From: an uncultured Treponema sp.
GTDB lineage: Bacteria; Spirochaetota; Spirochaetia; Treponematales; Treponemataceae
DNA length: 43,850 bases
Direction: 5' to 3'
Assembly (NCBI GenBank): GCA_937915735.1
Contig: CALGGS010000063.1
Coordinates: 1 to 43,850, forward strand
This document shows positions 1-12,500 of the stretch, one piece after another (position 1 is the first letter of the stretch; each line of letters opens with the position of its first letter). A program made the position numbers and the translations under genes. Under the pieces are notes generated by a model. It saw nothing but the letters and a program-made list of their open reading frames with translations. It did no database searches and was not told the DNA's origin.

Positions 1-143
1 CATGCAAGTGTTCAATTTAATGTTTGGCAAATTCAAAAAGTCGAAATTAGGGCTATTTAGCAATAAAATTTCAGAGTTTCTTTACCAAAAGTTTCCTGCC
101 AAAGAGAAAATATCTCCATATATTGGGTTTCTATGAGCCAAAT

Positions 144-416
144 TTAAAAACCTGAGGCATTTTCAAAGCCTCCTGTCTGAGAAAATTCTAAAATCAAATG
201 TGCCATGGAATGTACAAGATTTTTTAAATACTTTTGTTCTTCAGTAGTATACCCTACAATATTTTCCCATTTATAGTCTGGCAACCAACAAGTCGCACTT
301 TTAAAACCAAGCTTTTCATCAGGGGTCTCAATACAAACCTTAACTTTTCCATTTTCATACATTTCTGAATGAACAATTTCCGTTTCATCGTTAAGAGTCA
401 TAAGCGGATACAACAT
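144..416 (-). CDS. Small hypothetical protein (90 aa)
   Basis: I do not recognise a named family. The reading frame stays open further upstream, but the ATG at 414-416 is chosen because an AGGAGG box lies 6-7 nt before it (423-430) and a good promoter lies just beyond (438-466). The 90-aa product is acidic and soluble, with no signal peptide or membrane segment. It starts MLYPLMTLND, has a probable beta-rich first half containing the stretch ATCWLPDYKWENI, and a helical second half ending in GGFENASGF. It is transcribed in the same direction as the giant lipoprotein gene upstream, but is separated from it by a terminator and has its own promoter, so it is probably a separate unit. A partner gene, if any, would lie outside the window. 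Confidence 0.7.
   Translation of the reverse strand: MLYPLMTLNDETEIVHSEMYENGKVKVCIETPDEKLGFKSATCWLPDYKWENIVGYTTEEQKYLKNLVHSMAHLILEFSQTGGFENASGF
146..172 (-). terminator. Possible terminator overlapping the stop of the 90-aa gene
   Basis: On the minus strand a GAGGC...GCCTC hairpin (arms 168-172 and 154-158) is followed by AGG and a run of five T that includes part of the TAA stop. The stem is only 5 bp, so this is a weak call. Confidence 0.35.
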
Positions 417-437
417 TTGCCTTCCTCCTAGACTTAC

Positions 438-466
438 AATATACCACAGAAAAACACACTGAACAA
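438..466 (-). promoter_or_regulatory. Sigma70-type promoter of the 90-aa gene
   Basis: Minus strand: TTGTTC (461-466), a 17-bp spacer and TATATT (438-443), then AGGAGG and the ATG at 416. It sits immediately after the terminator of the giant upstream gene. Confidence 0.6.
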
Positions 467-467
467 C

Positions 468-500
468 AAAAAATCCCCCGCAAGTGTGCTTTGTGGGGGA
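468..500 (-). terminator. Rho-independent terminator of the giant lipoprotein gene
   Basis: Minus strand: TCCCCC (495-500) pairs with GGGGGA (474-479). The loop region can extend the stem with further pairs. Six T follow (A run at 468-473 on the plus strand). It lies about 40 nt after the stop codon at 542. Confidence 0.8.
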
Positions 501-541
501 AATGTCATTTCCGTGCTTCTTGTTACACGGCAATCTAGGGA

Positions 542-3500
542 TTATTTTTCGCTCTTTAGGAAGACAACATCCATACCAGAGGAAAGATAGCCGACCGTAG
601 AGTAACAATCCGCAACACTTACACCGTCATTGCTAACAGTAGTCCATGCAGAACTCTTACCACCTAGATAAATTCGGCTTCCACCAACCGCATAGCGTTC
701 TGTTGCTGGCATAATAATTGCATCCCACTTGTAAGAGTCATTACCGTCATCAATCTTTCTGCGAACAGCATACTTAAGGGCATTTTCTGTTTCTTCAGAG
801 TTAAGATAAGTTACACAAGGTGTATAAGAGCCGTCGGATGATTCAAAGTTGTAAATTACAGAAATTGAACCATAGGTACCTGTCGTGCTGTCACTATCGA
901 TAGTTTCAACATCACCAAAAGTAATACCAGTAATTGCACCTGTAGCACCACCTGCAATTGTTCCCTTTACATATTCCATTGCACCAACAGAATTTCTATA
1001 CATAATGTGAATTACATTATTCGGATCGATTCTCATTGATACATGAGTACCACCAGAAACACCCGGTATGTCAACACGATTCCAATTGGCAGCATTAGTC
1101 GGAGCAGTTGATGTAGCATATGCAACACGAACAGTTTCATTCTTTGAATCAAAATATGCAATTACAGGATAACCGCCTGTTGTTACATCAATATCCGAAT
1201 ACTTTCCTGCAGCATTACTACGTTCATTAATAGACGCACGGGTATCTTTAGTAGCGGCAGTTGCAGCAGTAAGACCAACTACATTGAATGCTCCTGTGTA
1301 AATAGTAGCATATGTAGCACCGGCTGCAGCAGGACAATTGTTATAGGTAAGAGTGAATGTTGTTCCATTATTTGTTACATTTGTAATTTCTGTAAGGTCA
1401 ATTGTATATGTCTCACCATTTGTGAGGAATGCAATTGTAGAACCCTTTACAAGTCTTGTTGACCAGTAAGCAGCATTATTTACAGTTACCGTACAAGATG
1501 TAGCAGACTTATTGCCAGGTGTAAGCTGAATCAAATCATTTGAATAAGCAGCTCCCTGTGCACCGTTTTTTGCACCGGTTGTATTAGTGTTATTGTTCGT
1601 GCTGGTAAACAGGGTATTATTATTATTGCCGCGTTTAGCAAGACCATACTGACCTGTCGTATAAGCGGATGTAGACCATGTATGTAAACGGTCCTGGCCG
1701 TTATATCCACCATCAATTACAACCCAGCCTGCCATTGAGCCTTCCATATAATCACCGCTGCTTGTTGTATTAACATACGAATACTTTAAGCCTTTAGTCT
1801 GAGAATCATAGAAAACATTATGCATGGCAGTTCCATACTTTGCTGTTCTTGGAGAAGTCAAAAGATCCGGAGTAATTTCGCGCTTCATTGAGTAACTTGC
1901 AAGAGGATAGAATGAAGTCTGAACGTTTGAGTCAAGCCTCATAAGAGGATTACCTGTAATTGTTACTACTTTTCCAGTACCAAAACTTGTTGCACTGTTT
2001 GTAAGTTGAGCACTGGTCAGCCCAATAGCTGCAACACTACCAGTATTTGCAACATCTGTCATAGCCCAGCTGTCAACAGTACCTGAGTTACCGACGTTAG
2101 CCATAAAGAACATGGAAGATGCACCGCCCCCATTTGTTGTCGCCTTTGTATCAACTGCAAGTGCAGTTGAATTGAGAGGCTGGTCATAGCAGCGGAAAAT
2201 CTGACGTCCGCTTCCGTCAAGACCGTTAATCAGGATTACCTGTGCGTCAGTACCACGAACATACTGTCCATACAACGAACCGTCATTACCGATTGCCATT
2301 GCCGGAGTTGTAGCAGTTGTCGGTATGTTCGTAAACTGGTGATTTATATCCCATGTTCGCAGGTAGCGGTTATCATAATAGAATTCCACTGAGTTGCGTT
2401 TTTCAAGGTTTGTATCAACAGTATTATTATTTTTATCGTTTAAGCTAAGAATATTGTTTACAGAAACTGTTAATTCGCCAGAGTTCTCAGGAACTGCAAT
2501 AACAAATTCTTTTGTAGAAGTAATATTTGTTGAAGCAAGGCCTATTCCACCTACATGTACATAAGTATCAGTTGCATTTGCTGTAACATTTGCACTAGGC
2601 AAGTTGTAGCCATCAACTTTAAGATATTCGCCTTTTACAACTGCGTAATCACCATAGCGAGAACGGTTTGTAGTTCCATCAACATATTTTGTTTCGCTAA
2701 TTGTGACATAGTCAGAGGTTGCTGTTGTATCTTCTACAAGACGTATAATTCCCGTGATATACGGCACGACATCCACCTGATACTCTTTGTCGGCTGAGTT
2801 TGTGCCGTCGCTGGCGGCTACTGTGAACACTACATCCGTCGCGGCTATTCCTTCCACATAGCTTGAATCTACTGTAAGACTCCAGCCAACCTTGTGACCT
2901 TCAGCTGTCGTAAATTCATTGCTTGTAACTGCAAATGTAAGTCCTGTTGCTGGCTGAGTTACTGTAAACTCGCCTGACCGAGTGCTGTATGAGGCTACGG
3001 TTTTAGAACTTACGGCTGTAGAATTAAAGTTTTTGCTTGTAGTAAGCGTAATTGAGTCAACCCGTTTTTCATCCGTAATCGTTCCTGTAAATGTAACTTC
3101 ACCAGAAATCTTTGTATCACGGTCAAGATATGCAGTTGCGTTTCCGCTTGTGAATATGCTTGGCAATGTGTCTCCCAACTCAACATGTCCCGCATTCTCA
3201 ACCTCTGTTGGGTCACTTATCGCCGGAACTGGCTTTTGGTCATCAACCAAGTCAATATAGATTGGCATATTGATTACAGTCCATTGTGAGCCGAAGCTAG
3301 CATAATTTCCATCGGCATCGTAAGTGTCGCCTGTTCCTGCCGTTGTTCCCTTTGTAGAATCCCAGATTGTAACTCCGATATTGCTCAAAACATGAGTACT
3401 TGCTGTCGCTTCTACCCATTCTGTAATAGAAGAAGTGTCAACATCGCTTGTCTCAATTTCAAAGCCCTTCAGGGAAGAAGAAACAATGCTTGCTGTCGTT

Positions 3501-6500
3501 GTGTCACTTGTCGTGTCATACAGAGAAGAAGTTGCCGCAGCCAATTTTCCAGCAGTTCCGCTTGTCGCAGTCGTTAAGATTCCGTCTGTAGATTTTGCAA
3601 AATCAAGCTGGTAGTAAAGGTCTCCAGTTCCCTCGTTGCCACCTACGAATTCAAGTGAAACTCCGAGTTTGTTTCGCATTGTAAGACCTGTTCCGTAGTA
3701 AGAGCCGCTTGAATCTGTCATGCTGCTTCCGGAAGAAAGAGTTACGACTTGCTGGGCACTTCCTTCGTAGGCTTTTGTAGTCGCGTTGTATGTTGCCCCG
3801 CTTAATGCAGAATAGAATTTACCTGTTACGGTTCCGCCTTCGCTAGAAGTAATTGACTGGCTTCCAAGTTCGTTGTCCGTGTAAGAACCGTTTCCGTTCA
3901 AGTCTGTTGCAAGATAAACTTTAGAAACGCGAGGCTTGTGGTTTGTAAGCATTACTTTCGTGCTTTGTGCGTCGGTATAATTTCCTGCCTTATCGCAGGC
4001 AAGAACAACAATTTCAATCTGTCCGTCTTCAAGCTCATCAGAGAAGAATTCTGTTTCCCATGTGAAGCTTCCTGAGTCGTTTTTCTTTAAGTAGTCAACG
4101 AATCCGTCTCCATCATCGTTAGAGATTGTAGTCGTTCCGCTTGAAGTTGAGCCAGTTTCTGCCGTCGTATTGTTTACGATGATTGCAGCCGGGAAGAACG
4201 CGTAGCTGGGGGCAGTTCCGAAGGTTTCAGAAATTGCAACATAGCCTGTTCCAACTTCCGTAATTGCATAGTAGCTTCCAGAAAGCTTAACGGCACCACC
4301 CTTTCGGATGAATGAATTTTCGCTTGTTACAAGGCTTGAAGAAATCTTTGTTCCACCATTGTAGCTAGAATAAGTTGCATCTGTATCTTTTACACCGTAA
4401 AGTCCGTCTTCTGTTACAGAAAGGTCAGGTGAAATGTAAGGCGTTCCGCTTGTTACGCTAGAAGTTCCCGTTGAAGAAGAAGTCCCGTTCACTGTTCCGC
4501 TTGGCAACGGAAGCTCAATTGTCGTTGTGCCGTTTGCCGTTCGCCTAAAGTAGTATGCGATAAAGTCAACTCCGCTTCCTGTGTCAGTATTGCTTGTAGC
4601 GTCAGTTCCCTTTCCGTAGATGTGGTAGACATAGTTAGAGTTTTCTATCTTTGTCATTGAGATTGAAGATGTCCTATCGCTGTCTGAATAGAGAGAATCT
4701 ACAGTCGGTGCCGTGTTATCAACATTGATTGAGTAAGTTGCAGTAGCAGAATAAAGCTTTGACTTATCATAAGCCGTAACCTTGTAAGTGCTTGTGCTTG
4801 TCGCATCCTTGTCAACTGTAATATAAACCTTTACTTCGCTGTCAGTGCCGTCATTATCAGTTGAGATGAAATAATCAGTTCCAGCAGTAAGATTTACATT
4901 ATTCTTCGTGATGCTTTCAATAGAAACGCCTGCACCATCTGTTGGTTCTGTTGCTGTACATTCGATATACCACTGTCCCTTGATGTACATTCCAGATTCA
5001 TAAGACTTTTCAGCAATTACATTTCCGTTTGTTGTTACGCTAGTAACATTACTTGAGCTTGGTGCCGTTGTAAACTGATAAAGCTTTCCGTCAATATCTG
5101 GATATTTATTATTGATTGTTACATAAATACTACTACACCATGAGCCAAGTTTTCCGTTTGAGTTTACAGCTGCGGCTCGTAAGTAAACAGTATTTACGCT
5201 GTCACCTGTCGGATTCAACTCGCCATCTTCATTAAGATTTAGTTTCCATGCAGATGTCGTTGTTTTAATTCCCCACCATGCATCCAAATCATCAAGGCTT
5301 GCAAATCCATATTTTTTAGCGACTGCAAGTGTCGGTTGAGAAGAAGATGAATATTCCGTTCCAGCACTTTCATTAATCAAATCATAACCTGTAACAATAG
5401 TGTAGCCGTAAGATTCCTGCGCAGTTGTCTTGTCCGTTGAAGGGAATGATGAGCTTGAGCCTACCTGAACATAAACCGAGCTTACACCAATACCAGATTG
5501 AGCTCCGTCAGGAATTCTTGCTGTACCTGTAGTTCTGACAGTTCCACCAAGAGCATCTGCGTTACTTGGATTTGAAATCGCCGTAATTGGCTTATCCAAA
5601 TCAGGGTTGAATTTGATTGTGTAATCCGTCGTGTATGCGACATTGCCCCATTCGTCAACCGCCCTGAAGTAAATCGGGATTGCGTACCAAGTCGTGCTTG
5701 TCGCTGAGTCACTTCCGCTTGCCGTGCAGTAAGTTGAATTTGAGTAAACATCGAGCAAGGTGTCGGCGCTGAATGTGTAAGAGACTGCCGCACTTCCAGC
5801 CTCTCCCTGCCAGTTAAGGTTCTCGCTTGCGCTTTCTCCAGATTTTGGAATGTACCACTGGACGCTTGCAATTTCGTTCGTATCCGTTGCGCTTCCGACA
5901 AGAGTTACAATTCCGTTGTACTGAGTTTCCGTGTCAGCAGAGGCAGAGCCGTGAGCCGTGTAAGATTTATGGCTCGTGATTGTGACTGTCGGGCCTTCGT
6001 TGTCAAGAGAGAATGTTTGAGTACTGTTTCCGGTCAAGCCTGAGTTGTCATAAGGAGTAATCGTGAGCGTAATTGAGCCTGTATAGCCAGAAACATCAAG
6101 GCTTGGAAGCTCCCAAATAGCATTTGTTCCGCTTACGCTAAAACTTCCTCCCTTCACCCATTCGTATGTCGTTGGAAGAGATTTTCCTGCGATTGCACTG
6201 TCGTTTGTCGTCTTGTAGCTTGCAATTTTCGTGTTTCCGTTCTTTAGAACTACCGTCATACCGGCGATTCCGTTCTTGTCGCTTGCGTCTATCGTAAGAA
6301 CTACAGATTTTCTTTCAGTTCCGCCTGCATAGTAAGCGGCAGAAATCATCGTTGAGACAGTATCGCCGTCTGAATCTGTTTCCGCAACTCCGTCAGAGTC
6401 GTATGCAACAGCATAAACGCTTTCAATTACAGGAGATTCGTTATCAGCGCGATATGAGAATGATTCTGCACAAGCAGAATTTCCAAGAACTGTTGACTTT

Positions 6501-9500
6501 ACGCTTAAAACAGGAACATTTGTATAATCAGAATCAGAAACTGTGACACCAGAAGCAAAAGTCTTATTTGCATTGTCAATTACTTCGAATGTAAAGTATT
6601 TTTCACCATCAGTAATTTCCTTCGCTGAGAATGAGAAGTCACCACTAGACGAAACGCTTACTTCGGTCTCGTTTATTGTGGACTGAGTGAAATCAGAAGA
6701 ATTATATTCTTTTACCGTCAGACTCTTTACAACTTGTGTTCCAGTGCTATCGTCATCAGTTATCGTGCCTTCAACAGTACCAGAATCATTATTCTTCAAA
6801 ATGAACTGACCTGAAGAATTCTTTGTGATATTAGTAAAATTCAAAACAGGGCGGTCTGTATTCTGCGAAACTTTGATAGTAACAACAGATGACTTACCGA
6901 TATTACCTGCTACATCTTTTGCCACTGCTCTGATGTAGTAGTTTTTTTCATCTTCTAAGTCTGTTGTATTAAAGTTAGTAATTGAGTAAGACGAATTATC
7001 ACTTGAAATTTCAAGTACATTCATGAAATTATCTGTTTTTTCAAGCTTTGTCCATTCAGAATCTACAGCATCGCTTGCTGTATTATTGTACTCAAGGTAC
7101 TGGAAAGAATCGTCATTTAATGCATTTTTTCCGTCTTTAAGCGTGCCTGAAAGTTCTATTAATCCGTTAACTTCAATTTCGGCTGTAGTCTTTCGCGCAT
7201 CGCTTGGACTGTTCAGTGTGACAGTCGGAACTTCTGTATCAATTGTGATTGTTGTTGCACTAATTGTATTTTTGTTTCCTTCTCCTGCTTTGTCTATTGC
7301 AACTGCATATACTGTGTAATTCCCAGATGTAATGTTTTCGCCAAATATTGAAGCAGGAATAGCATATTCATATTTTCCTGATTCTTCGTTATATGCAGCT
7401 GTATATGGCGTTTCCTTTGTGTTTATACCGTTTCCGATTACATACATGGTAACACTATCAAGTCCAGAATCAGCGTCACTTGCTGTAACATTGACAGGAA
7501 TATTTTCAGTCTTATTTGAAAGAATTGAACTCATATCAGAGCTGATTTCTGGAAGCACAGTATCCACATTGATTGAATATACAGTTGTATCAAGTTTAGC
7601 ATTACCTACATTATCAACGCAAACTAGAATAAGATAATTATTTCCTTCTCTAAAGCCCGTAATCTTTGTATTAAAGTTTGTTGTAATTTGGACTTCTTCT
7701 GTAGAATTACCGTTTTCATCAAGATTTTTTGTAATTGTTTGTGTGTCATCTGATGAAGAGATAAATTCTCCTGTTCTGTCGCTTGCATAGTTTTTGAGGA
7801 AGTTTTCAATATCAGTGTCAGAAGGAATATCTGTCTGCAATTTATAATAAATTGAATTTATTCCACTACCTTCTTCAGTAAAGTAACCTCGGATTTGGAT
7901 TGTTGTATTGTTTCCGTAGGTGCCGGCCTTGTATTTTCCGCCGACTCCGTCACCGACACGGAAATACAAATCCTTGCCTTTTGCATCCAATTCGTGTTTT
8001 GCGACTGGTGATATTTTGTCTATTTTGAGAACAATACTTTTTTCTGCCGTATTTCCTGCACGGTCAGTAAAAATGAGTTTTGCTTCTGTTCCGTCATTAA
8101 TTCCAGACAGATTTAGCTCCTTGAATTCCCATTCAGAAAGTTTATTTTCATCTGTAATTGGATCGATTGTGACACCTTCGATTGCAAGCTCAGCTTTTGC
8201 AAGTGCAAGATTATCAGTAGTAATTCCTGATAGCGTAAATGTGTGACTATTGTTGATATAGTATTGGTCGTTTCCGCTTGAGTCTGTACCGCTCTTATAA
8301 GCTGTGAAACCTTCGCTATTATCAGAAATAGTGGCGCTCTGGATTTTTGGAGCTGTATTATCAAAAATAACGGAAGTAAGGCTTACATCGTTTGTATTTC
8401 CTGCATTGTCAACGATTCGTGCATAGACAGTTCCAGTTTTCGTAAGCAGTTCTTTTGTGAGGGAAATCGAGAATTTTCCAGTTTCAGAATTAAAGTCTGC
8501 TTTGTTTTCCTCTGTTGCAGTTGTAGTCGTAAGTTTTTCATAAGGAAGAATGTATACAGCAGAAACACCGCTGGAAGTATCGATTGCTGTTCCCTCAATA
8601 TAAATGCCAGCCTTACCGTTTACATAGGCAGACTCGGCTGTACTTGCATTAGAAGAATTTTCACCAATTTTTACGCTATTTTCTTGAAGTGTTGGTGCGT
8701 TTACATCAACTATGAATGAATTACCACCGAATATTTCTTCATTTCCTGTAAAGCCTGCTTCATTAGGAATGTTTGCACTACCTGTTTTGTATGCTGACTT
8801 ATTTCCGAATGTATCAGTGGCCACAACAACGATATTATATTCTGCCTCTTCAAGTCCAGTAAATGTTGCACTCCAACATTCATCTGTAGTTCCAAATGTA
8901 ACAATTCCTTCTTTAATTTTTAAGTCGTCTGTAGAAACAAGATAAACTTTGAAATTTGAACTTGCTTTTGTGAAGTTTTTATCTGTTATTTTTCCAGTCA
9001 GTTCAAGAGAACTAGATGCAAAATCATTATAAGAATTAAGCGTCACTCTCGGCGCATAATTGTCGCAGGCGACCGAGACTGTTTTCGTTGCCGTCCGTCC
9101 GTTTTCATCTGTCGCCGTGAATGTGACTGTTTTTGAATCTTCAACGCTTCCATTTGAATCCGTCCAGCTGACTGTAACAGGGTATGTTGTCACATCGCCA
9201 GAAACAGAGCCAGTTCCAACAGTCACGGAAGAATTATCTGAAACAAGAGAATCAAGGTTCGTGTCGGCAACTTCAACCGAGAATGTTTTTGTGCTGTCTT
9301 TTGCCATTGCGCTTCCGTTTGCAGAGACTGCGTTTCCGTCAAAGCCCGTGACAGTGATTGAAGGAGCGGTCTTGTCGATGGTGAGTTTGGCTTTTCCGCT
9401 GTAAATCGAAGTGTTTCCGGCGTTGTCCTTTGCAGCGAGGTATGCGTAAAGTGTGCCGTCATTTTCGATTCCAAGAGAACTTAATGCAGAAGAAATGTCA

Positions 9501-12500
9501 AAGGTGACGTTCCAGCCATCGTTGGTCTGGTTGAGAGGACTCCATGTAACGCTGTCACTGTCATATGAAGCAGGGGCAGTTTCGCTCGTAGAAAGATAAT
9601 AGCCGAATGAGGCGATTCCACTACCCTCTGGATCATCGCTTGCATTTGCCTTTAGAGTCACATAGCTTGATTCATCGAGTTTTACAGTCTGGTCTGTAAA
9701 ATTACTTCCGTCGATTGTCGGTGCAATCGGGTCCATTTTGAATGAAAGAGTCGTTGCGTTCTTCTGTTCGTAATGGTCCTCGACAGTGATTTCAAGCATG
9801 TAATCGCCGCTTTTGGTATCAGGCAACGGAGAAAGCGGGAATGACCAGCCTTGACCGCTTGTTGTGGCTGTCAATTCTGCTGGCTGAGGGGTCAGTGCTT
9901 CCAGGCTGTCTTTGTCGAGGAATTGTGCGGAAATCTTTGTTCCCTTATCAAAACTCTTTGCCGACGGAGAAACAGATCCGCTAATTGAGTCTGTGTTTGA
10001 GAGATAAGGATTTGTCGAGCTTACGGTGATAATCGGTGCACCTGAGTCTACTGCAAGTAAGAAGGGACCGGCTGTATTCTGATAAACTGTATCTGTGTCC
10101 GACAAGTCTGTTACAATCAGGTTACTGTCATAGGCATCTATTCGAATCTGATAAACGCCCTCTGTTTCAGGAAGAGTATAATTGAGCGAATAAGTTGTCT
10201 TTTTGGGATTTACGGAATATGGATTCAGATTGTAGACTTCATAAACCTGATTATCATCAAGCTTATTGCCGTTTGAATCATATAAGGTAACAAAAACCGT
10301 ATTTATCGAATCATCGTCTGAGAATGTAATCTGGACTTTATTGTTGCTTGATGTGCCGAAAACATTGTTTTCGATTTTGATGTCACCTGCACTCTTTATT
10401 GAAGAGTCCGCGTTGCCGAATGAGATTTTCGGGCGGTCTGTCTCCTGGTAGACAACATAATTGCTGCCGGTGTTGAGTTCTGTCTTTGAAGAGTAAGTTG
10501 AGCTGTTTCCTGCCTTGTCCTTTGCGCTCAAACGGATTTCAAGCTGAATCTTCGGGTCAGGCTCTGAATCAGTTTTGAAGAGTTTTGTAATCTCAGCCGT
10601 GTCAATCTCTTTGGTGATGGAATAAACTTTTCCAAGATTCTTTGATAAGCCGAGGCTTTCCATTATTGAGTCACTTTCAGCAAGCTCAGCATCCAGATTT
10701 TTGCTTGCCCAAATGTCATAATAAACCGGATATTCCGTAGAACCGCTTGCCTCGTCAAGTAAATTCTGCTCCTCAATATTTCCTTTTATCGTTATCTTTC
10801 CGTTAAGATAGGTGTTTTCATCGCTTCCTCCAAAATAGTCTGAGCCAGAAACGGATGGTGTGATTGAACTGATTGTAACGACAGGTTTTACGGTATCGAT
10901 ATGAATGCTGCTGCTTGCCTCCCCTTTATGGCCGGAAGATGATGTGCCTGTGATTTTTACGGTACAGAGCCAGTAAATGCCACTGTCTGCTTTTTCACTG
11001 AAAAGGCTGGCAAGTCCGCTTATCTTTGAAAGGTCAAAGCTCCATTTTCCAGTTGAGTCATTATAAGTGAAGGGTGCTGTATCGCTCTTGCCCCAGTCAG
11101 GATTCTCATTGTTTGTCCGTGAAATTGAGTCAGTGTATTCGTATACCACTGAGTTTGTGCTTTCGTCGGTTACGGTAAGGCTTGGTGTAAATTCGCTTAT
11201 ATAAAGCGAGCTTGTGCTGAGACTGGCCGTTCCTGAGAATACTGCGTTCTCGTTGAATTCCCCGTGTACTGAAAGATTTGTTGGGGATTCAAAGGTGATT
11301 GTCGGCGGAACTCCGGCCGTGTTGCCTTCAAATCCGTAGACCGTATTTTGGGAGAAAGTAACTCCTTCAATATCATAGCCGGTAATGCCAAGAATATAAT
11401 AGCGGGAAAGCTCGATTCCGTCTGGCAAAGTTACGGAGAAAGTTTTAGTCGTAACAGAGCTTGACTTATCGTTGTTGCTTGAATAGTCATAAATAAGAAT
11501 CCAGTCGCTTTCATTTTCATTTGTGCTTATTGTTGTTGGGCTGAGGCTTTCTTCCTTTGCCTTTATGCTGTCAATGAATTCTGCCTCATAGTTTTCCATC
11601 GAACTGACTAGTCCGGCAAGATTATCCAAATCAGCTGATATAGTTGAAGAATCACTTGGCTTGCTTGAACTTGAATATGATTTCATCCATACGCGAACTA
11701 CAGAGGGATCAATATTGATTTTATCAAGGCCTGCGCTGATTGTTATGGAAACAGTGTTTCCCGTAGAGGCCGTCTGGATAATGTCTCCCTCGCCGAATCC
11801 GAACTCAAAGCCGTTTACATTGTAAGTCGGGTTAGCGTCTGGGTTAAGGGAAAAATACAGCCGGTTGTCTTCGCTTGCGGAAGTATCGACTGCTGTTTCA
11901 TTGAGAATTTCCAGTGCCTGACTTGCGACGCCATCCGTCTGGATTCCTGCAAGAATATCTTTGAGATTTGACGCGCTTAGACCACCGTTTTCTTTGTTGA
12001 TTCCGTTTTTTGCACTCATCAGCGTGCTGTAAACATCATCATATAGATAAACCGTAGATGTACTGTTTCCCATTTTGTCCGTTTTTATTTCATCGGCAGA
12101 GCGAGAGCTTCCGCTTGGCGGATTCTGATAAATCTGGGTGGAATCAGTGAGGGAAATTTCTGCATAGTAGCGTTCTTCTCCGCTATCACTTGGATGCAGC
12201 TGGCTGTAACGGTCGCTTAGGGATTTTGATGAGGATTCAAATTGAGCAATCTGAACGCTTGTACCACCAGCGGTGGCTATTTCTTCCTCACGATAAAAAG
12301 GAATATCTTCGCCTTCGTATGTGCCGCTTGAAACAATATTGCCCGAAGCGTCATAAATTTTGACATCCATATAAGAAATAGTATGGTTATCAGAAATAGT
12401 TCCATCAATTGTAAATAGGGAACCGTATGCAGAGGGAGAAAAATTGCTTTTTTTAATTACCCCAGGATTAGAAATAATGAAAACTGGTGCAGTGTTATCA

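Noticed and set aside
5482..5901. A 139-codon minus-strand frame inside the giant gene
   Set aside because: Out of frame with the clear Ig-like protein, Gln/Arg-rich shadow composition.
2555..9404. Many open frames of 60-115 codons on the plus strand opposite the giant lipoprotein gene
   Set aside because: They are shadows of the Ser/Thr-rich coding strand: low-complexity products, no ribosome sites, no known domains.
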